Both the position numbers and the translations under genes were made by a program. The notes beneath the pieces are model-generated. The model saw only the letters and a list, made by a program, of their open reading frames with translations. It had not been told where the DNA came from and did not search any database. From contig NC_015663.1 in the NCBI RefSeq assembly GCF_000215745.1, positions 1,612,001-1,676,000 on the forward strand: a stretch of 64,000 nt of DNA, read 5' to 3'. The stretch is from Klebsiella aerogenes KCTC 2190. Lineage in GTDB: Bacteria > Pseudomonadota > Gammaproteobacteria > Enterobacterales > Enterobacteriaceae. Below are positions 20,040 through 30,311 of this stretch, piece by piece; the first letter of the stretch is position 1; every line of letters starts with the position of its first letter.

Positions 20040-21299
20040 ATGAATCTTACCGAATTAAAGAATACGCCGGTTTCTGAGCTGATTACTCTCGGCGAAAATA
20101 TGGGGCTGGAAAACCTGGCTCGTATGCGTAAGCAGGATATTATTTTTGCCATCCTCAAGCAGCATTCAAAGAGTGGCGAAGATATCTTTGGCGATGGCGT
20201 ACTGGAGATACTGCAGGATGGATTTGGATTCCTCCGCTCAGCAGACAGCTCCTACCTCGCCGGTCCAGACGACATCTACGTATCCCCCAGCCAAATCCGC
20301 CGCTTCAACCTCCGCACTGGTGACACCATTTCCGGTAAGATTCGTCCTCCTAAAGAGGGTGAACGTTACTTCGCGCTGCTGAAAGTTAACGAAGTTAACT
20401 ACGACAAGCCGGAAAACGCGCGTAACAAGATTCTGTTCGAGAACTTAACGCCGCTGCACGCGAATTCACGCCTGCGTATGGAGCGTGGTAATGGTTCTAC
20501 CGAAGACTTAACCGCTCGCGTACTGGATCTGGCATCGCCGATTGGCCGCGGCCAGCGTGGTCTGATCGTCGCGCCGCCGAAAGCCGGTAAAACCATGCTG
20601 CTGCAGAACATCGCGCAGAGCATCGCGTACAACCACCCTGACTGCGTGCTGATGGTGTTGCTTATCGACGAACGTCCGGAAGAAGTGACCGAGATGCAGC
20701 GTCTGGTTAAAGGTGAAGTTGTCGCTTCTACCTTCGACGAACCGGCATCTCGTCACGTGCAGGTTGCCGAAATGGTTATCGAGAAAGCGAAACGTCTGGT
20801 TGAGCACAAAAAAGACGTTATTATCCTGCTCGACTCCATCACCCGTCTGGCTCGTGCCTACAACACCGTGGTTCCGGCTTCCGGTAAAGTGCTGACCGGT
20901 GGTGTGGACGCCAACGCCCTGCATCGTCCGAAGCGTTTCTTCGGTGCGGCGCGTAACGTGGAAGAGGGCGGCAGCCTGACCATCATCGCTACCGCGCTTA
21001 TCGATACCGGCTCTAAAATGGATGAAGTTATCTACGAAGAGTTTAAAGGCACCGGTAACATGGAACTGCACCTCTCCCGTAAGATTGCGGAAAAACGCGT
21101 CTTCCCGGCTATCGACTACAACCGTTCCGGTACCCGTAAAGAAGAGCTGCTGACCACCCAGGAAGAGCTGCAGAAAATGTGGATCCTGCGCAAAATCATC
21201 CATCCAATGGGTGAAATCGACGCAATGGAGTTCCTCATTAACAAGCTGGCGATGACCAAAACTAACGACGACTTCTTCGATATGATGAAGCGTTCGTAG
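20040..21299 (+). CDS. rho: Transcription termination factor Rho
   Basis: 419 residues from the ATG at 20040 ([19 protein letters not shown]). The longer upstream in-frame extension overlaps rhoL and is rejected. Domains: N-terminal Rho-N helix bundle (1-50), cold-shock-like RNA-binding fold (about 50-125, with GFGFLRS), and RecA-like hexameric ATPase with Walker A APPKAGKT near 178-185. It is an RNA-dependent ATPase that terminates untranslated transcripts. It is almost identical to E. coli Rho, and a strong terminator follows. Confidence 0.99.
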   Translation: MNLTELKNTPVSELITLGENMGLENLARMRKQDIIFAILKQHSKSGEDIFGDGVLEILQDGFGFLRSADSSYLAGPDDIYVSPSQIRRFNLRTGDTISGKIRPPKEGERYFALLKVNEVNYDKPENARNKILFENLTPLHANSRLRMERGNGSTEDLTARVLDLASPIGRGQRGLIVAPPKAGKTMLLQNIAQSIAYNHPDCVLMVLLIDERPEEVTEMQRLVKGEVVASTFDEPASRHVQVAEMVIEKAKRLVEHKKDVIILLDSITRLARAYNTVVPASGKVLTGGVDANALHRPKRFFGAARNVEEGGSLTIIATALIDTGSKMDEVIYEEFKGTGNMELHLSRKIAEKRVFPAIDYNRSGTRKEELLTTQEELQKMWILRKIIHPMGEIDAMEFLINKLAMTKTNDDFFDMMKRS

Positions 21300-21314
21300 G
21301 ACGGAATACGCCGA

Positions 21315-21347
21315 AAAAACGCCACGCGATTGCGTGGCGTTTTGTTT
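21315..21347 (+). terminator. rho intrinsic terminator
   Basis: AAAACGCCACGC, a short GATT loop, and GCGTGGCGTTTTGTTTT. The stem is GC-rich, has an upstream A-run and is followed by a T-rich tail. Confidence 0.9.
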
Positions 21348-21540
21348 TGTAGCTTTGTATGATCCAGGCGGGAAAAGCACCGCCAGCGTTGACGTATGAT
21401 ATGCGCGGCGGGTTAAGCAGAAAGGACTTTAACAGTCTAAAATATATACAATAAATTTGTAATGTTCTGCTTTTCCCCTTCAGGAGTGGAGACATCATCG
21501 TTATACTCCCCGGATTAACTATGCTGAGAGCACATGTGTT

Positions 21541-22644
21541 GTGAATTTACTCACTGCTATTACTGAATTAATCAGTGTTTTCTTATTCACGACCCTGTTT
21601 ATATTTGTTGCCCGTAAAGCAGCGAAAAAAATTGGGTTAGTGGATAAGCCAAACTATCGGAAACGGCATCAAGGTTTGATTCCGTTAGTTGGTGGTATCT
21701 CAGTTTATGCCGGTATTTGTTTTACCTTTGCGATCGCCGATTATTATATCCCTCATGCCACGCTGTATCTGGCCTGCGCGGGGGTGCTGGTGTTGGTCGG
21801 CGCGTTGGATGACCGATTTGATATCAGCGTAAAAATTCGTGCGGTTATTCAGGCCGCGATAGCCGTTATCATGATGACGGCGGGTAATCTGCATCTCAGC
21901 AGCCTCGGCTATATTTTCGGTTCGTGGGAGTTAGTCCTCGGCCCCTTTGGTTTTTTCCTCACGCTTTTCGCCGTTTGGGCGGCAATCAACGCCTTCAATA
22001 TGGTGGATGGCATTGACGGGTTGCTCGGCGGGCTTTCGTCCGTCTCCTTCGCGGCAACCGGCATCATCTTATGGTTTGATGGCCAGTACAGCCTGGCGAT
22101 GTGGTGTTTTGCGATGATCGCCGCCATTCTGCCCTATATTTTACTTAATCTTGGCGCGCTTGGACGTCGCTATAAAGTGTTTATGGGTGATGCCGGCAGT
22201 ACCATGATTGGCTTCACCATTATCTGGATCCTGCTGGAGACGACGCAGGGCAAAACGCATCCCATCAGCCCGGTAACGGCGCTGTGGATTATTGCGATTC
22301 CACTGATGGATATGGTGGCGATTATGTATCGCCGCCTGCGAAAGGGGATGAGCCCGTTTTCGCCAGATCGTCAGCATATTCATCATTTGATCATGCGTGC
22401 CGGGTTTACTTCCCGGCAGGCCTTTGTCCTGATTACGCTGGCTGCCGCTTTACTGGCGCTGGTCGGCGTAGTGGCGGAATACACCCGTATTGTTCCTGAA
22501 TGGGTGATGTTAATACTCTTTTTGTTTGCTTTTTTACTTTATGGCTACTGCATTAAGCGCGCATGGAAAGTGGCGCGTCTGGTTAAGCGCATTAGACGCA
22601 GAATTCGGCGACACAGCGGCAATAATCCAAATTTAACCAAGTAA
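21541..22644 (+). CDS. wecA: UDP-GlcNAc:undecaprenyl-phosphate GlcNAc-1-phosphate transferase WecA
   Basis: 367 residues from a GTG at 21541 (MNLLTAITELISVFLF), the same length as E. coli WecA. It is a polytopic inner-membrane protein with about eleven membrane segments. Conserved cytoplasmic motifs are ALDDRFDIS (near 90), AINAFNMVDGIDGL (near 150) and the HIHH cluster in DRQHIHHLIMRAGF. It makes lipid I for ECA and often initiates O-antigen. It heads the ECA cluster, about 240 bases after rho. Confidence 0.97.
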   Translation: MNLLTAITELISVFLFTTLFIFVARKAAKKIGLVDKPNYRKRHQGLIPLVGGISVYAGICFTFAIADYYIPHATLYLACAGVLVLVGALDDRFDISVKIRAVIQAAIAVIMMTAGNLHLSSLGYIFGSWELVLGPFGFFLTLFAVWAAINAFNMVDGIDGLLGGLSSVSFAATGIILWFDGQYSLAMWCFAMIAAILPYILLNLGALGRRYKVFMGDAGSTMIGFTIIWILLETTQGKTHPISPVTALWIIAIPLMDMVAIMYRRLRKGMSPFSPDRQHIHHLIMRAGFTSRQAFVLITLAAALLALVGVVAEYTRIVPEWVMLILFLFAFLLYGYCIKRAWKVARLVKRIRRRIRRHSGNNPNLTK

Positions 22645-22657
22645 AACTGGGGAAGTG

Positions 22658-23704
22658 ATGACTCAACCATTACCGGGAGCACAAGCAGTGAACGTTGAGA
22701 ACGAACTGGATATTCGCGGGCTGTTTCGCGCCTTATGGGCAGGAAAAGGCTGGATAGTCGGCATCGCCGTGCTGTTCGCGCTGATCGTTCTTATTTATTC
22801 CTTTTTTGCTCGCCAGGAGTGGAGCGCGACGGCAATTACCGACCGGCCGACCGTCAATATGCTGGGCGGATACTATTCGCAACAGCAGTTCTTACGTAAC
22901 CTGGATATCAAAGCCGATCTGGCTTCGGTAGACCAACCTTCCGCCATGGATGAGGCATACAAAGAGTTTATTATGCAACAGGCGTCATGGGATACCCGCC
23001 GTGACTTCTGGCTGCAAACCGATTACTACAAGCAGCGCCAGTCAGGCAACTCACGCGCGGATGCCGCGATGCTTGACGATCTGATTAACGATATTCAGTT
23101 TATCCCCGGCGACCCGCTGAAAAGCGTCAATGACAGCATCAAGCTGACGGCGGAGACCGCGCCAGATGCCAATAATCTGCTGCGTCAGTATGTCGCTTTT
23201 GCCAGCCAACGTGCCGCTGGTCATCTTAATGATGAGCTGAAGGGCGCCTGGGCGGCGCGTACGGTACAGATGAAAGCGCAGGTGAAGCGTCAGGAAGAGG
23301 TGGCAAGCGAGATCTTCAACCGCCGCGTGCAGAGCGTCGAGCAGGCGTTGAAAATCGCCCAGCAACATAACATTTCCCGCAGCGAGACCGATGTTCCGGC
23401 GGAACAGCTGCCGGCCTCCGAACTCTTCTTACTTGGCCGGCCGATGCTGCAGGCGCGCCTCGAAAATCTGCAGGCCGTAGGGCCGGAATACGATCTCGAC
23501 TATGACCAGAACCGCGCCATGCTGAACACGCTAAACGTTGGCCCGACGCTGGATCCACGTTTTCAGACTTACAGATATTTGCGTACGCCGGAAGAACCTG
23601 TAAAACGCGATAGCCCGCGGCGTGTATTTCTGATGATCATGTGGGGGATTGTGGGCGCGCTCATCGGCGCAGGCGTGGCGTTAGCACGTCGTCGTGTCCA
23701 GTGA
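22658..23704 (+). CDS. wzzE: ECA polysaccharide chain-length modulator WzzE
   Basis: 348 residues from the ATG at 22658, preceded by GGGGAAGTG; a GTG one codon earlier is also in frame. Topology is typical of Wzz co-polymerases. There is a membrane segment at about 33-52 (GWIVGIAVLFALIVLIYSFF), a large periplasmic coiled-coil domain, and a second segment near the end in the motif RVFLMIMWGIVGALIGAG. It controls the modal number of ECA repeats made by WzyE. Confidence 0.96.
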   Translation: MTQPLPGAQAVNVENELDIRGLFRALWAGKGWIVGIAVLFALIVLIYSFFARQEWSATAITDRPTVNMLGGYYSQQQFLRNLDIKADLASVDQPSAMDEAYKEFIMQQASWDTRRDFWLQTDYYKQRQSGNSRADAAMLDDLINDIQFIPGDPLKSVNDSIKLTAETAPDANNLLRQYVAFASQRAAGHLNDELKGAWAARTVQMKAQVKRQEEVASEIFNRRVQSVEQALKIAQQHNISRSETDVPAEQLPASELFLLGRPMLQARLENLQAVGPEYDLDYDQNRAMLNTLNVGPTLDPRFQTYRYLRTPEEPVKRDSPRRVFLMIMWGIVGALIGAGVALARRRVQ

Positions 23705-23759
23705 ATGGGGCCTGTGATGAAGGCTCCTCGCCATCATCACCTAATCGAAGAGAATCGAT

Positions 23760-24890
23760 GTGAAAGTACTAACTGTATTTGGCACGAGACCAGAAGCCAT
23801 CAAGATGGCGCCGCTGGTCCATGCGCTGGCAAAGGATCCTCATTTTGAGGCAAAGGTTTGCGTAACCGCGCAGCATCGGGAGATGCTCGATCAGGTGTTG
23901 AAACTGTTTTCGATTACGCCGGACTACGATCTGAACATTATGCAGCCGGGTCAGGGATTAACCGAGATCACCTGCCGCATTCTGCAAGGTTTAAAGCCGG
24001 TACTGGAGTCGTTTAAGCCGGACGTGGTGCTGGTACATGGCGATACCACGACGACGATGGCGGCCAGCCTGGCGGCGTTTTATCAGCGCATCCCGGTGGG
24101 CCACGTGGAAGCGGGCCTGCGTACCGGCGACCTGAACTCGCCGTGGCCGGAAGAGGGTAACCGCACGCTGACCGGGCGTCTGGCAATGTACCATTTCGCC
24201 CCGACCGCCACCTCGCGCGATAACCTGCTGCGGGAAAATATTAACGAAGAACGCATTACCGTCACCGGCAATACGGTGATCGATGCGTTGTTCTGGGTTC
24301 GCGATCGTGTCCTTGGTGACGAGGCGCTGCGCAATGAACTGATGCAGCGCTACCCGTTCCTCGAAGAGGATAAGAAATTAATTCTGGTGACCGGCCACCG
24401 CCGCGAGAGCTTTGGTCTCGGCTTTGAGCACATTTGCCATGCGCTGGCGGATATCGCCAGCCATCACCCTGATGTACAGATTGTTTATCCGGTTCACCTG
24501 AACCCGAACGTCAGCGAGCCGGTTAACCGTATTCTCGGCCATGTCGCTAACGTGAAATTAATTGATCCGCAGGATTACCTGCCGTTCGTCTGGCTGATGA
24601 ATCGCGCGTGGCTGATTCTGACCGATTCCGGCGGGATTCAGGAAGAAGCGCCGTCGCTTGGGAAACCGGTACTGGTGATGCGCGAAATGACGGAGCGCCC
24701 GGAGGCGGTCGCCGCTGGCACCGTACGTCTGGTCGGCACCGACAGGCAGCGTATCGTCGATGAAGTCACCCGTCTGCTGCAGGATGATGCCGCCTGGCAG
24801 GCAATGAGTCGGGCCCATAACCCTTACGGCGATGGTCAGGCATGCGATCGTATTTTATCCGCTCTTAAAAATAATCAGGTAACGCTATGA
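23760..24890 (+). CDS. wecB: UDP-GlcNAc 2-epimerase (non-hydrolysing)
   Basis: 376 residues from a GTG ([20 protein letters not shown]). It interconverts UDP-GlcNAc and UDP-ManNAc. Signatures include [16 protein letters not shown] near 94, [11 protein letters not shown] near 115 and [12 protein letters not shown] near 290. It supplies the substrate of WecC, whose start overlaps the stop by 4 bases. Length equals the E. coli enzyme. Confidence 0.97.
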   Translation: MKVLTVFGTRPEAIKMAPLVHALAKDPHFEAKVCVTAQHREMLDQVLKLFSITPDYDLNIMQPGQGLTEITCRILQGLKPVLESFKPDVVLVHGDTTTTMAASLAAFYQRIPVGHVEAGLRTGDLNSPWPEEGNRTLTGRLAMYHFAPTATSRDNLLRENINEERITVTGNTVIDALFWVRDRVLGDEALRNELMQRYPFLEEDKKLILVTGHRRESFGLGFEHICHALADIASHHPDVQIVYPVHLNPNVSEPVNRILGHVANVKLIDPQDYLPFVWLMNRAWLILTDSGGIQEEAPSLGKPVLVMREMTERPEAVAAGTVRLVGTDRQRIVDEVTRLLQDDAAWQAMSRAHNPYGDGQACDRILSALKNNQVTL

Positions 24891-26149
24891 GTTTTTCTAC
24901 CATTTCAGTGATTGGCCTTGGGTACATTGGTCTGCCAACCGCTGCCGCATTTGCTTCCCGGCAACGGCGGGTGGTTGGCGTGGACATCAATCAACACGCC
25001 GTTGAGACCATTAACCGTGGTGAGATTCATATCGTCGAGCCGGATTTAGCGAGCGTCGTAAAAACGGCGGTTGAACAGGGATATTTAAGCGCCACCACCG
25101 TGCCGGTGGAGTCTGACGCCTACCTGATTGCCGTCCCGACGCCGTTTAAAGGCGGGCATGAGCCAGATATGGCCTTTGTTGAATCCGCCGCTAAATCTAT
25201 TGCCCCGACCCTGAAGAAAGGGGCGTTAGTGATCCTGGAATCCACCTCGCCGGTCGGTTCGACTGAACAGATGGCCGAGTGGCTGGCGGCGATGCGCCCC
25301 GATCTCAGCTTCCCACAGCAGGTGGGCGAGGCGGCCGACGTTAATGTCGCCTACTGTCCGGAGCGCGTGCTGCCGGGGCAGGTGATGGTTGAGCTCATCA
25401 AAAACGACCGCGTTATTGGCGGCATGTCGCCGGTCTGCTCGGCGCGTGCCAGTGAGCTGTATAAAATTTTCCTTGAAGGCGAATGCGTAGTGACTAACTC
25501 GCGCACTGCGGAAATGTGCAAGCTGACGGAAAACAGCTTCCGCGACGTCAACATCGCCTTTGCTAACGAACTATCGCTGATTTGCGCCGACCAGGGGATC
25601 AACGTCTGGGAACTGATCCGCCTGGCGAACCGCCATCCGCGCGTCAATATTCTGCAGCCGGGTCCGGGCGTCGGCGGCCACTGTATCGCCGTCGACCCGT
25701 GGTTTATCGTGGCGCAAAACCCGCAGCAGGCGCGTCTGATTCGCACCGCGCGCGAGGTTAACGACCACAAGCCGGAATGGGTTATCGAACGGGTGAAAGC
25801 ACAGGTTGCCGAGTGCCTGAATGCCAGCAATAAACGCGCCAGCGAACTGACTATTGCCTGCTTCGGCCTGGCCTTTAAGCCTAACATTGATGATCTACGT
25901 GAAAGCCCGGCGATGGAAATTGCCGCGCAGATCGCCCGCTGGCACAGCGGCGCGACGCAGGTGGTTGAGCCCAACATTCACACGCTGCCGAAGAAGCTTG
26001 ATGGCCTGTGTACGCTGGCGACCCTTGATAATGCGCTGGCGAGCGCCGATGTGCTGGTGATGCTGGTCGATCACAACGAGTTTAAAGCCGTTAGCGGCGA
26101 TAGCGTTACCCAGGCCTATATCATCGACACCAAAGGAGTGTGGCGGTGA
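24887..26149 (+). CDS. wecC: UDP-N-acetyl-D-mannosamine dehydrogenase
   Basis: 420 residues. It oxidises UDP-ManNAc twice with NAD+ to UDP-ManNAcA. The Rossmann motif is [14 protein letters not shown] at residues 10-23. The catalytic cysteine lies in [15 protein letters not shown] near 262-276. The three UDPG/MGDP dehydrogenase domains are complete. In E. coli rffG follows; here the next intact gene is wecD, 27 bases on. Confidence 0.97.
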   Translation: MSFSTISVIGLGYIGLPTAAAFASRQRRVVGVDINQHAVETINRGEIHIVEPDLASVVKTAVEQGYLSATTVPVESDAYLIAVPTPFKGGHEPDMAFVESAAKSIAPTLKKGALVILESTSPVGSTEQMAEWLAAMRPDLSFPQQVGEAADVNVAYCPERVLPGQVMVELIKNDRVIGGMSPVCSARASELYKIFLEGECVVTNSRTAEMCKLTENSFRDVNIAFANELSLICADQGINVWELIRLANRHPRVNILQPGPGVGGHCIAVDPWFIVAQNPQQARLIRTAREVNDHKPEWVIERVKAQVAECLNASNKRASELTIACFGLAFKPNIDDLRESPAMEIAAQIARWHSGATQVVEPNIHTLPKKLDGLCTLATLDNALASADVLVMLVDHNEFKAVSGDSVTQAYIIDTKGVWR

Positions 26150-26199
26150 GAATCCTACCCTCGTCTGGTTCATCCAATGCCTCTGCGCGCCAGTATTGA
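26146..26199 (+). pseudogene. Mini-ORF resembling an rffG start fused to an rffH end (deletion scar)
   Basis: GTG at 26146 opens a 17-codon frame, [17 protein letters not shown], ending TGA at 26197-26199. The first four residues and the overlap with the wecC stop fit the start of RffG (recalled from E. coli as MRKILITGG). The last residues ARQY-stop, overlapping the wecD coding start, fit the end of E. coli RffH (recalled as RPRQY). The simplest reading is one deletion that removed rffG and rffH but left the outermost codons joined in frame. The fused peptide has no expected function. Confidence 0.6.
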
Positions 26200-26851
26200 A
26201 GCGCTGGAGTGGGAAAACCGCTTCTTCGCCGTTAATAGCGGCATCGTTCGCTTTGACGAGCGCGCGTCGCTGCTCACCGCTGAAACCCTGGCGGGATGGT
26301 CGCGAGTGCAGGCGAAAGTCGCCGCCAGCGACACCGCCCGGCTGGATGCGCTACAGGAGATCGGTTTTCAACTGGTGGAAGGCGAGGTCGATCTGGCCTT
26401 GCCGGTAGGCGAGCCGGCTGATGCCTGCGCCGAATGGGCCGTTGAAGGCGATATTGCGCGGCTGCGCGAACTGGCGGCACAGGCCTTTGCTATGAGCCGT
26501 TTTCGCGCTCCCTGGTATGCCGCTGACGCCAGCGGCCGATTCTACGCGCAATGGATTGAAAACGCGGTGCTGGGGACCTTTGACCACCAGTGTCTGCTAT
26601 TTCGCGCGTCCGATGGCGACATCCGCGCATTTGTTTCTTTGCGTCAGCTCAACGACACCGACGCGCGTATCGGCCTGCTGGCCGGGCGCGGCGCTGGCGC
26701 CGAGCTTATGCAGGCGGCGCGCCACTGGGCGGCGCAACGCGGGCTTTCTACACTGCGGGTGGCGACCCAGATGGGCAACACCGCCGCGCTTAAACGTTAT
26801 ATTCTCAGCGGTGCGAATGTGGAAAGCACCGCGTACTGGTTATACAGGTGA
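26177..26851 (+). CDS. wecD: dTDP-fucosamine N-acetyltransferase
   Basis: 224 residues from the ATG at 26177 ([19 protein letters not shown]), matching E. coli WecD/RffC in length and ending [23 protein letters not shown] as in that family (here [18 protein letters not shown]). It is a GNAT-fold enzyme; the acetyl-CoA loop is around [12 protein letters not shown] near 171-182. It acetylates dTDP-4-amino-4,6-dideoxygalactose to dTDP-Fuc4NAc. Its 5' codons overlap the mini-ORF at 26146-26199, the suspected junction of the rffGH deletion. Confidence 0.95.
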   Translation: MPLRASIEALEWENRFFAVNSGIVRFDERASLLTAETLAGWSRVQAKVAASDTARLDALQEIGFQLVEGEVDLALPVGEPADACAEWAVEGDIARLRELAAQAFAMSRFRAPWYAADASGRFYAQWIENAVLGTFDHQCLLFRASDGDIRAFVSLRQLNDTDARIGLLAGRGAGAELMQAARHWAAQRGLSTLRVATQMGNTAALKRYILSGANVESTAYWLYR

Positions 26852-26855
26852 CACG

Positions 26856-27986
26856 ATGATTCCATTTAACGCACCGCCGGTGGTGGGGACTGAGCTCGAT
26901 TACATGCAATCGGCGATGAACAGCGGCAAGCTTTGCGGCGACGGCGGTTTTACCCGTCGCTGCCAGCAGTGGTTTGAACAGCGCTTCGGCACCGCTAAGG
27001 CGCTGCTGACGCCATCATGCACCGCGTCGCTGGAGATGGCAGCGCTGCTGCTGGATATTCAGCCTGGCGATGAAGTCATCATGCCCAGCTATACCTTTGT
27101 TTCCACCGCCAATGCCTTTGTGCTGCGCGGGGCGAAAATCGTCTTCGTCGATATCCGTCGCGATACGATGAATATTGATGAATCGCTGATAGAAGCCGCA
27201 ATCACTGATAAAACTCGGGCGATCGTGCCGGTGCATTATGCGGGCGTGGCCTGTGAAATGGACACTATCATGGCGCTCGCCGCCAAATATAACCTGTTTG
27301 TGGTGGAAGACGCCGCGCAGGGCGTGATGTCCACCTATAAGGGCCGCGCGCTGGGCACCATCGGCCATATTGGCTGCTTTAGCTTCCATGAGACGAAAAA
27401 CTACACCGCCGGTGGTGAAGGCGGCGCAACGCTTATCAACGATCGTAAACTGGTGGAACGCGCGGAAATCATTCGCGAAAAGGGCACTAACCGTAGCCAG
27501 TTCTTCCGTGGTCTGGTGGATAAGTACACCTGGCGCGATATCGGTTCCAGCTATTTGATGTCCGATCTGCAGGCCGCCTATCTTTGGGCGCAGCTGGAAG
27601 CCGCGGAGCGGATTAACCAGCAGCGCCTGACGCTGTGGCAAACTTATTATGACGCGCTGCAGCCGCTGGCGCGCGCGGGTCGTATCGATCTGCCGGCGGT
27701 GCCGGCGGATTGCGGGCAAAACGCGCATATGTTTTACATTAAGCTGCGGGATAACGATGACCGCGCGGCGCTGATTAACTGGCTGAAAGAGGCAGAAATT
27801 CTGGCGGTGTTCCACTATATTCCGCTCCATAGCTGCCCGGCTGGCGAACAGTTCGGCGAGTTCTGCGGCGAAGATCGTTATACCACCCAGGAGAGTGAAC
27901 GCCTGCTGCGTTTGCCGCTGTTCTACAACCTGTCTGCGGTAAACCAACGGACGGTGATTAATTCACTGCTGAGCTACTTCTCCTGA
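26856..27986 (+). CDS. wecE: dTDP-4-amino-4,6-dideoxygalactose transaminase
   Basis: 376 residues from the ATG at 26856 (MIPFNAPPVVGTELDYM), 4 bases after wecD. A longer in-frame extension runs out of phase through wecD and is discarded. It is a DegT/DnrJ/EryC1 PLP aminotransferase; the PLP lysine is in SFHETKNYTAGGEGG near 181. It aminates dTDP-4-keto-6-deoxyglucose, the product of the RffG step that has no gene in this cluster. Confidence 0.97.
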   Translation: MIPFNAPPVVGTELDYMQSAMNSGKLCGDGGFTRRCQQWFEQRFGTAKALLTPSCTASLEMAALLLDIQPGDEVIMPSYTFVSTANAFVLRGAKIVFVDIRRDTMNIDESLIEAAITDKTRAIVPVHYAGVACEMDTIMALAAKYNLFVVEDAAQGVMSTYKGRALGTIGHIGCFSFHETKNYTAGGEGGATLINDRKLVERAEIIREKGTNRSQFFRGLVDKYTWRDIGSSYLMSDLQAAYLWAQLEAAERINQQRLTLWQTYYDALQPLARAGRIDLPAVPADCGQNAHMFYIKLRDNDDRAALINWLKEAEILAVFHYIPLHSCPAGEQFGEFCGEDRYTTQESERLLRLPLFYNLSAVNQRTVINSLLSYFS

Positions 27987-27987
27987 T

Positions 27988-29238
27988 ATGTCGTTGGCAA
28001 AAGCATCACTGTGGACCGCGGCGTCCACCTTAGTCAAAATAGGCGCCGGTCTGCTGGTGGTAAAGCTGCTGGCGGTCTCATTTGGCCCGGCGGGCGTAGG
28101 ACAGGCCGGTAACTTCCGGCAACTGGTCACCGTTCTGGGCGTCCTGGCGGGCGCCGGGATTTTTAATGGCGTCACTAAGCTGGTTGCCCAACATCACGAC
28201 GATCCGCTACGCCTGAAGCAGGTGGTTGGAACCTCGTCATCAATGGTGCTCGGTTTTTCCACCCTGCTGGCGCTGGTCTTTTTGCTGGCGGCGGCGCCCA
28301 TAAGCCAGGCGCTGTTCGGCCATTCGCACTATCAGAATCTGGTACGTCTGGTGGCGCTGGTGCAGATGGGAATTGCGTGGGCCAACTATCTGCTGGCGCT
28401 GATGAAAGGTTTTCGCGATGCGGCGGGTAACGCTTTTTCGCTGATTGCCGGGAGTCTGATTGGCGTGGCGGCCTACTACGCCTGTTACTACTTCGGTGGT
28501 TATCAGGGGGCGCTGTTAGGGCTGGCCTTAGTTCCCGCGCTGGTGGTGGTTCCGGCCGCCATTATGCTTTGGCGGCGCGGCGCGATCCCGCTGAACGCGC
28601 TACGTCCGCGTTGGGATAACGGGCTTGCGGGGCAACTATCGAAATTTACCCTGATGGCGTTGATTACCTCGGTGACGCTGCCGGTGGCCTATGTGATGAT
28701 GCGTAATCTGCTGGCGGCGCATTACGGCTGGGAGGCGGTCGGCATCTGGCAGGGGGTGAGCAGTATCTCGGATGCCTACCTGCAGTTTATTACCGCTTCC
28801 TTTAGCGTGTATCTGCTGCCGACGTTGTCGCGGTTGAGCGCCAAAACGGACATCACGCGTGAGATAGTGAAGTCGTTGAAATTCGTCCTGCCGGCGGTGG
28901 CGGCGGCAAGCCTGACGGTCTGGCTGCTGCGCGATTTTGCCATCTGGTTACTGTTTTCCGCGCGCTTCACCGCGATGCGCGACCTGTTCGCCTGGCAGTT
29001 GGTGGGCGATGTTTTAAAAGTTGGCGCTTACGTCTACGGCTATCTGGTGATCGCCAAAGCGTCATTGCGTTTTTATATTCTGACGGAAATCAGCCAGTTC
29101 ACGCTGCTGACCGCATTTTCACACTGGCTTATTCCGGCGCACGGCGCACTTGGCGCGGCGCAGGCGTATATGGCCACTTATATTGTTTATTTCGCCCTTT
29201 GTAGTGGCGTGTTTTTACTCTGGCGTAAACGGGCATGA
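27988..29238 (+). CDS. wzxE: ECA lipid III flippase WzxE
   Basis: 416 residues, highly hydrophobic, with about twelve membrane segments in the MATE-like MVF/PST exporter pattern. It starts [21 protein letters not shown]. It translocates undecaprenyl-PP-trisaccharide to the periplasmic face. It begins one base after the wecE stop and overlaps the wecF start by 4 bases. Confidence 0.96.
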   Translation: MSLAKASLWTAASTLVKIGAGLLVVKLLAVSFGPAGVGQAGNFRQLVTVLGVLAGAGIFNGVTKLVAQHHDDPLRLKQVVGTSSSMVLGFSTLLALVFLLAAAPISQALFGHSHYQNLVRLVALVQMGIAWANYLLALMKGFRDAAGNAFSLIAGSLIGVAAYYACYYFGGYQGALLGLALVPALVVVPAAIMLWRRGAIPLNALRPRWDNGLAGQLSKFTLMALITSVTLPVAYVMMRNLLAAHYGWEAVGIWQGVSSISDAYLQFITASFSVYLLPTLSRLSAKTDITREIVKSLKFVLPAVAAASLTVWLLRDFAIWLLFSARFTAMRDLFAWQLVGDVLKVGAYVYGYLVIAKASLRFYILTEISQFTLLTAFSHWLIPAHGALGAAQAYMATYIVYFALCSGVFLLWRKRA

Positions 29239-30311
29239 CAGCACTGATACACGTACTGGGATCGGATATCCCGCACCACAACCAGACCGTATTGCGGTTC
29301 TTTAACGACGAACTGGCCGCCGACGCGCGGGCCAGGACGTTTATGGTCGTGGGTGATGCGACAGGTATGCGCGAGGCGTATCCGGCGCTGGAAATTACCT
29401 GCTATCCGGGTAAGAAATCGCTGGCGCAGGCGGTGATTGCCAAAGCGAAAGCCGATCGCCAGCAGCGCTTTTTTTTCCACGGCCAGTTTAATACCGGTCT
29501 GTGGCTGGCGTTGTTGAGCGGCGGGATCCGCCCGTCGCAATTTAACTGGCATATCTGGGGCGCGGATCTGTATGAAAACTCAGCCAGCCTGAAATTCCGT
29601 CTGTTTTATCCTCTGCGCCGCATGGCGCAAGGGCGGGTAGGGCGCGTCTTCGCCACCCGCGGCGATCTCAGCTGGTTTGCTAACCGCCATCCGCGAGTGC
29701 CGGGCGAACTGCTGTACTTCCCGACGCGTATGGATCCGTCGCTAAATTCCCTTGCCGATACCGCCCCGCGCGGTGACACGCTGACCATACTGGTGGGGAA
29801 CTCCGGCGATCGGAGTAATGAGCATATTGCAGCGCTAAAGGCGATTTATCAGCAATTTGGCGATACGGTGAATGTCATCGTACCGATGGGCTATCCGGCC
29901 AACAATGAAGCGTACATTGATGAAGTGCGCCAGGCGGGAGCGGCGCTGTTTAGTCGCGAGCATCTGCAGATCCTCAGCGAGAAGCTTGAGTTTGATGATT
30001 ATCTGGCGCTGCTGCGCCGCTGCGACCTGGGCTATTTCCTGTTTGCGCGCCAGCAGGGTATCGGCACGCTGTGCCTGCTGATTCAGGCGGGTATTCCCTG
30101 CGTGCTCAATCGCGAAAATCCGTTCTGGCAGGATATGACCGAACAACAGATCCCGGTGCTGTTTACCAGCGATACACTGGATGTCGACGTGGTGCGCGAA
30201 GCACAGCGCCAGTTAGCGAGCGTTGATAAAACGCAAATCGCCTTCTTCCGCCCGAACTATCTGGCGGGCTGGCAGCGGGCGCTACAGCTGGCAGCGGAGG
30301 CGCGGGTATGA
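29235..30311 (+). CDS. wecF: Fuc4NAc transferase (lipid II to lipid III)
   Basis: 358 residues ([19 protein letters not shown]). It belongs to family GT56 and uses dTDP-Fuc4NAc to complete the ECA trisaccharide on the lipid carrier. Segments such as [11 protein letters not shown] (near 98) and [20 protein letters not shown] near 255-275 are conserved. It overlaps both neighbours through ATGA junctions, indicating coupled translation. Confidence 0.96.
   Translation: MTALIHVLGSDIPHHNQTVLRFFNDELAADARARTFMVVGDATGMREAYPALEITCYPGKKSLAQAVIAKAKADRQQRFFFHGQFNTGLWLALLSGGIRPSQFNWHIWGADLYENSASLKFRLFYPLRRMAQGRVGRVFATRGDLSWFANRHPRVPGELLYFPTRMDPSLNSLADTAPRGDTLTILVGNSGDRSNEHIAALKAIYQQFGDTVNVIVPMGYPANNEAYIDEVRQAGAALFSREHLQILSEKLEFDDYLALLRRCDLGYFLFARQQGIGTLCLLIQAGIPCVLNRENPFWQDMTEQQIPVLFTSDTLDVDVVREAQRQLASVDKTQIAFFRPNYLAGWQRALQLAAEARV

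Noticed and set aside
20508-21380. A 290-codon minus-strand frame opposite rho
   Set aside because: Antisense shadow of the highly conserved rho; low-complexity composition rich in His, Gln and Val with no family resemblance.
26517-26855. An N-terminal extension of wecE running back through wecD
   Set aside because: The extension is out of frame with wecD coding sequence and lacks similarity to aminotransferases; the ATG at 26856 gives the standard 376-residue protein.
27015-27947. A 310-codon minus-strand frame opposite wecE
   Set aside because: Antisense artefact of a GC-rich gene; no domain, no start signal and no operon context.
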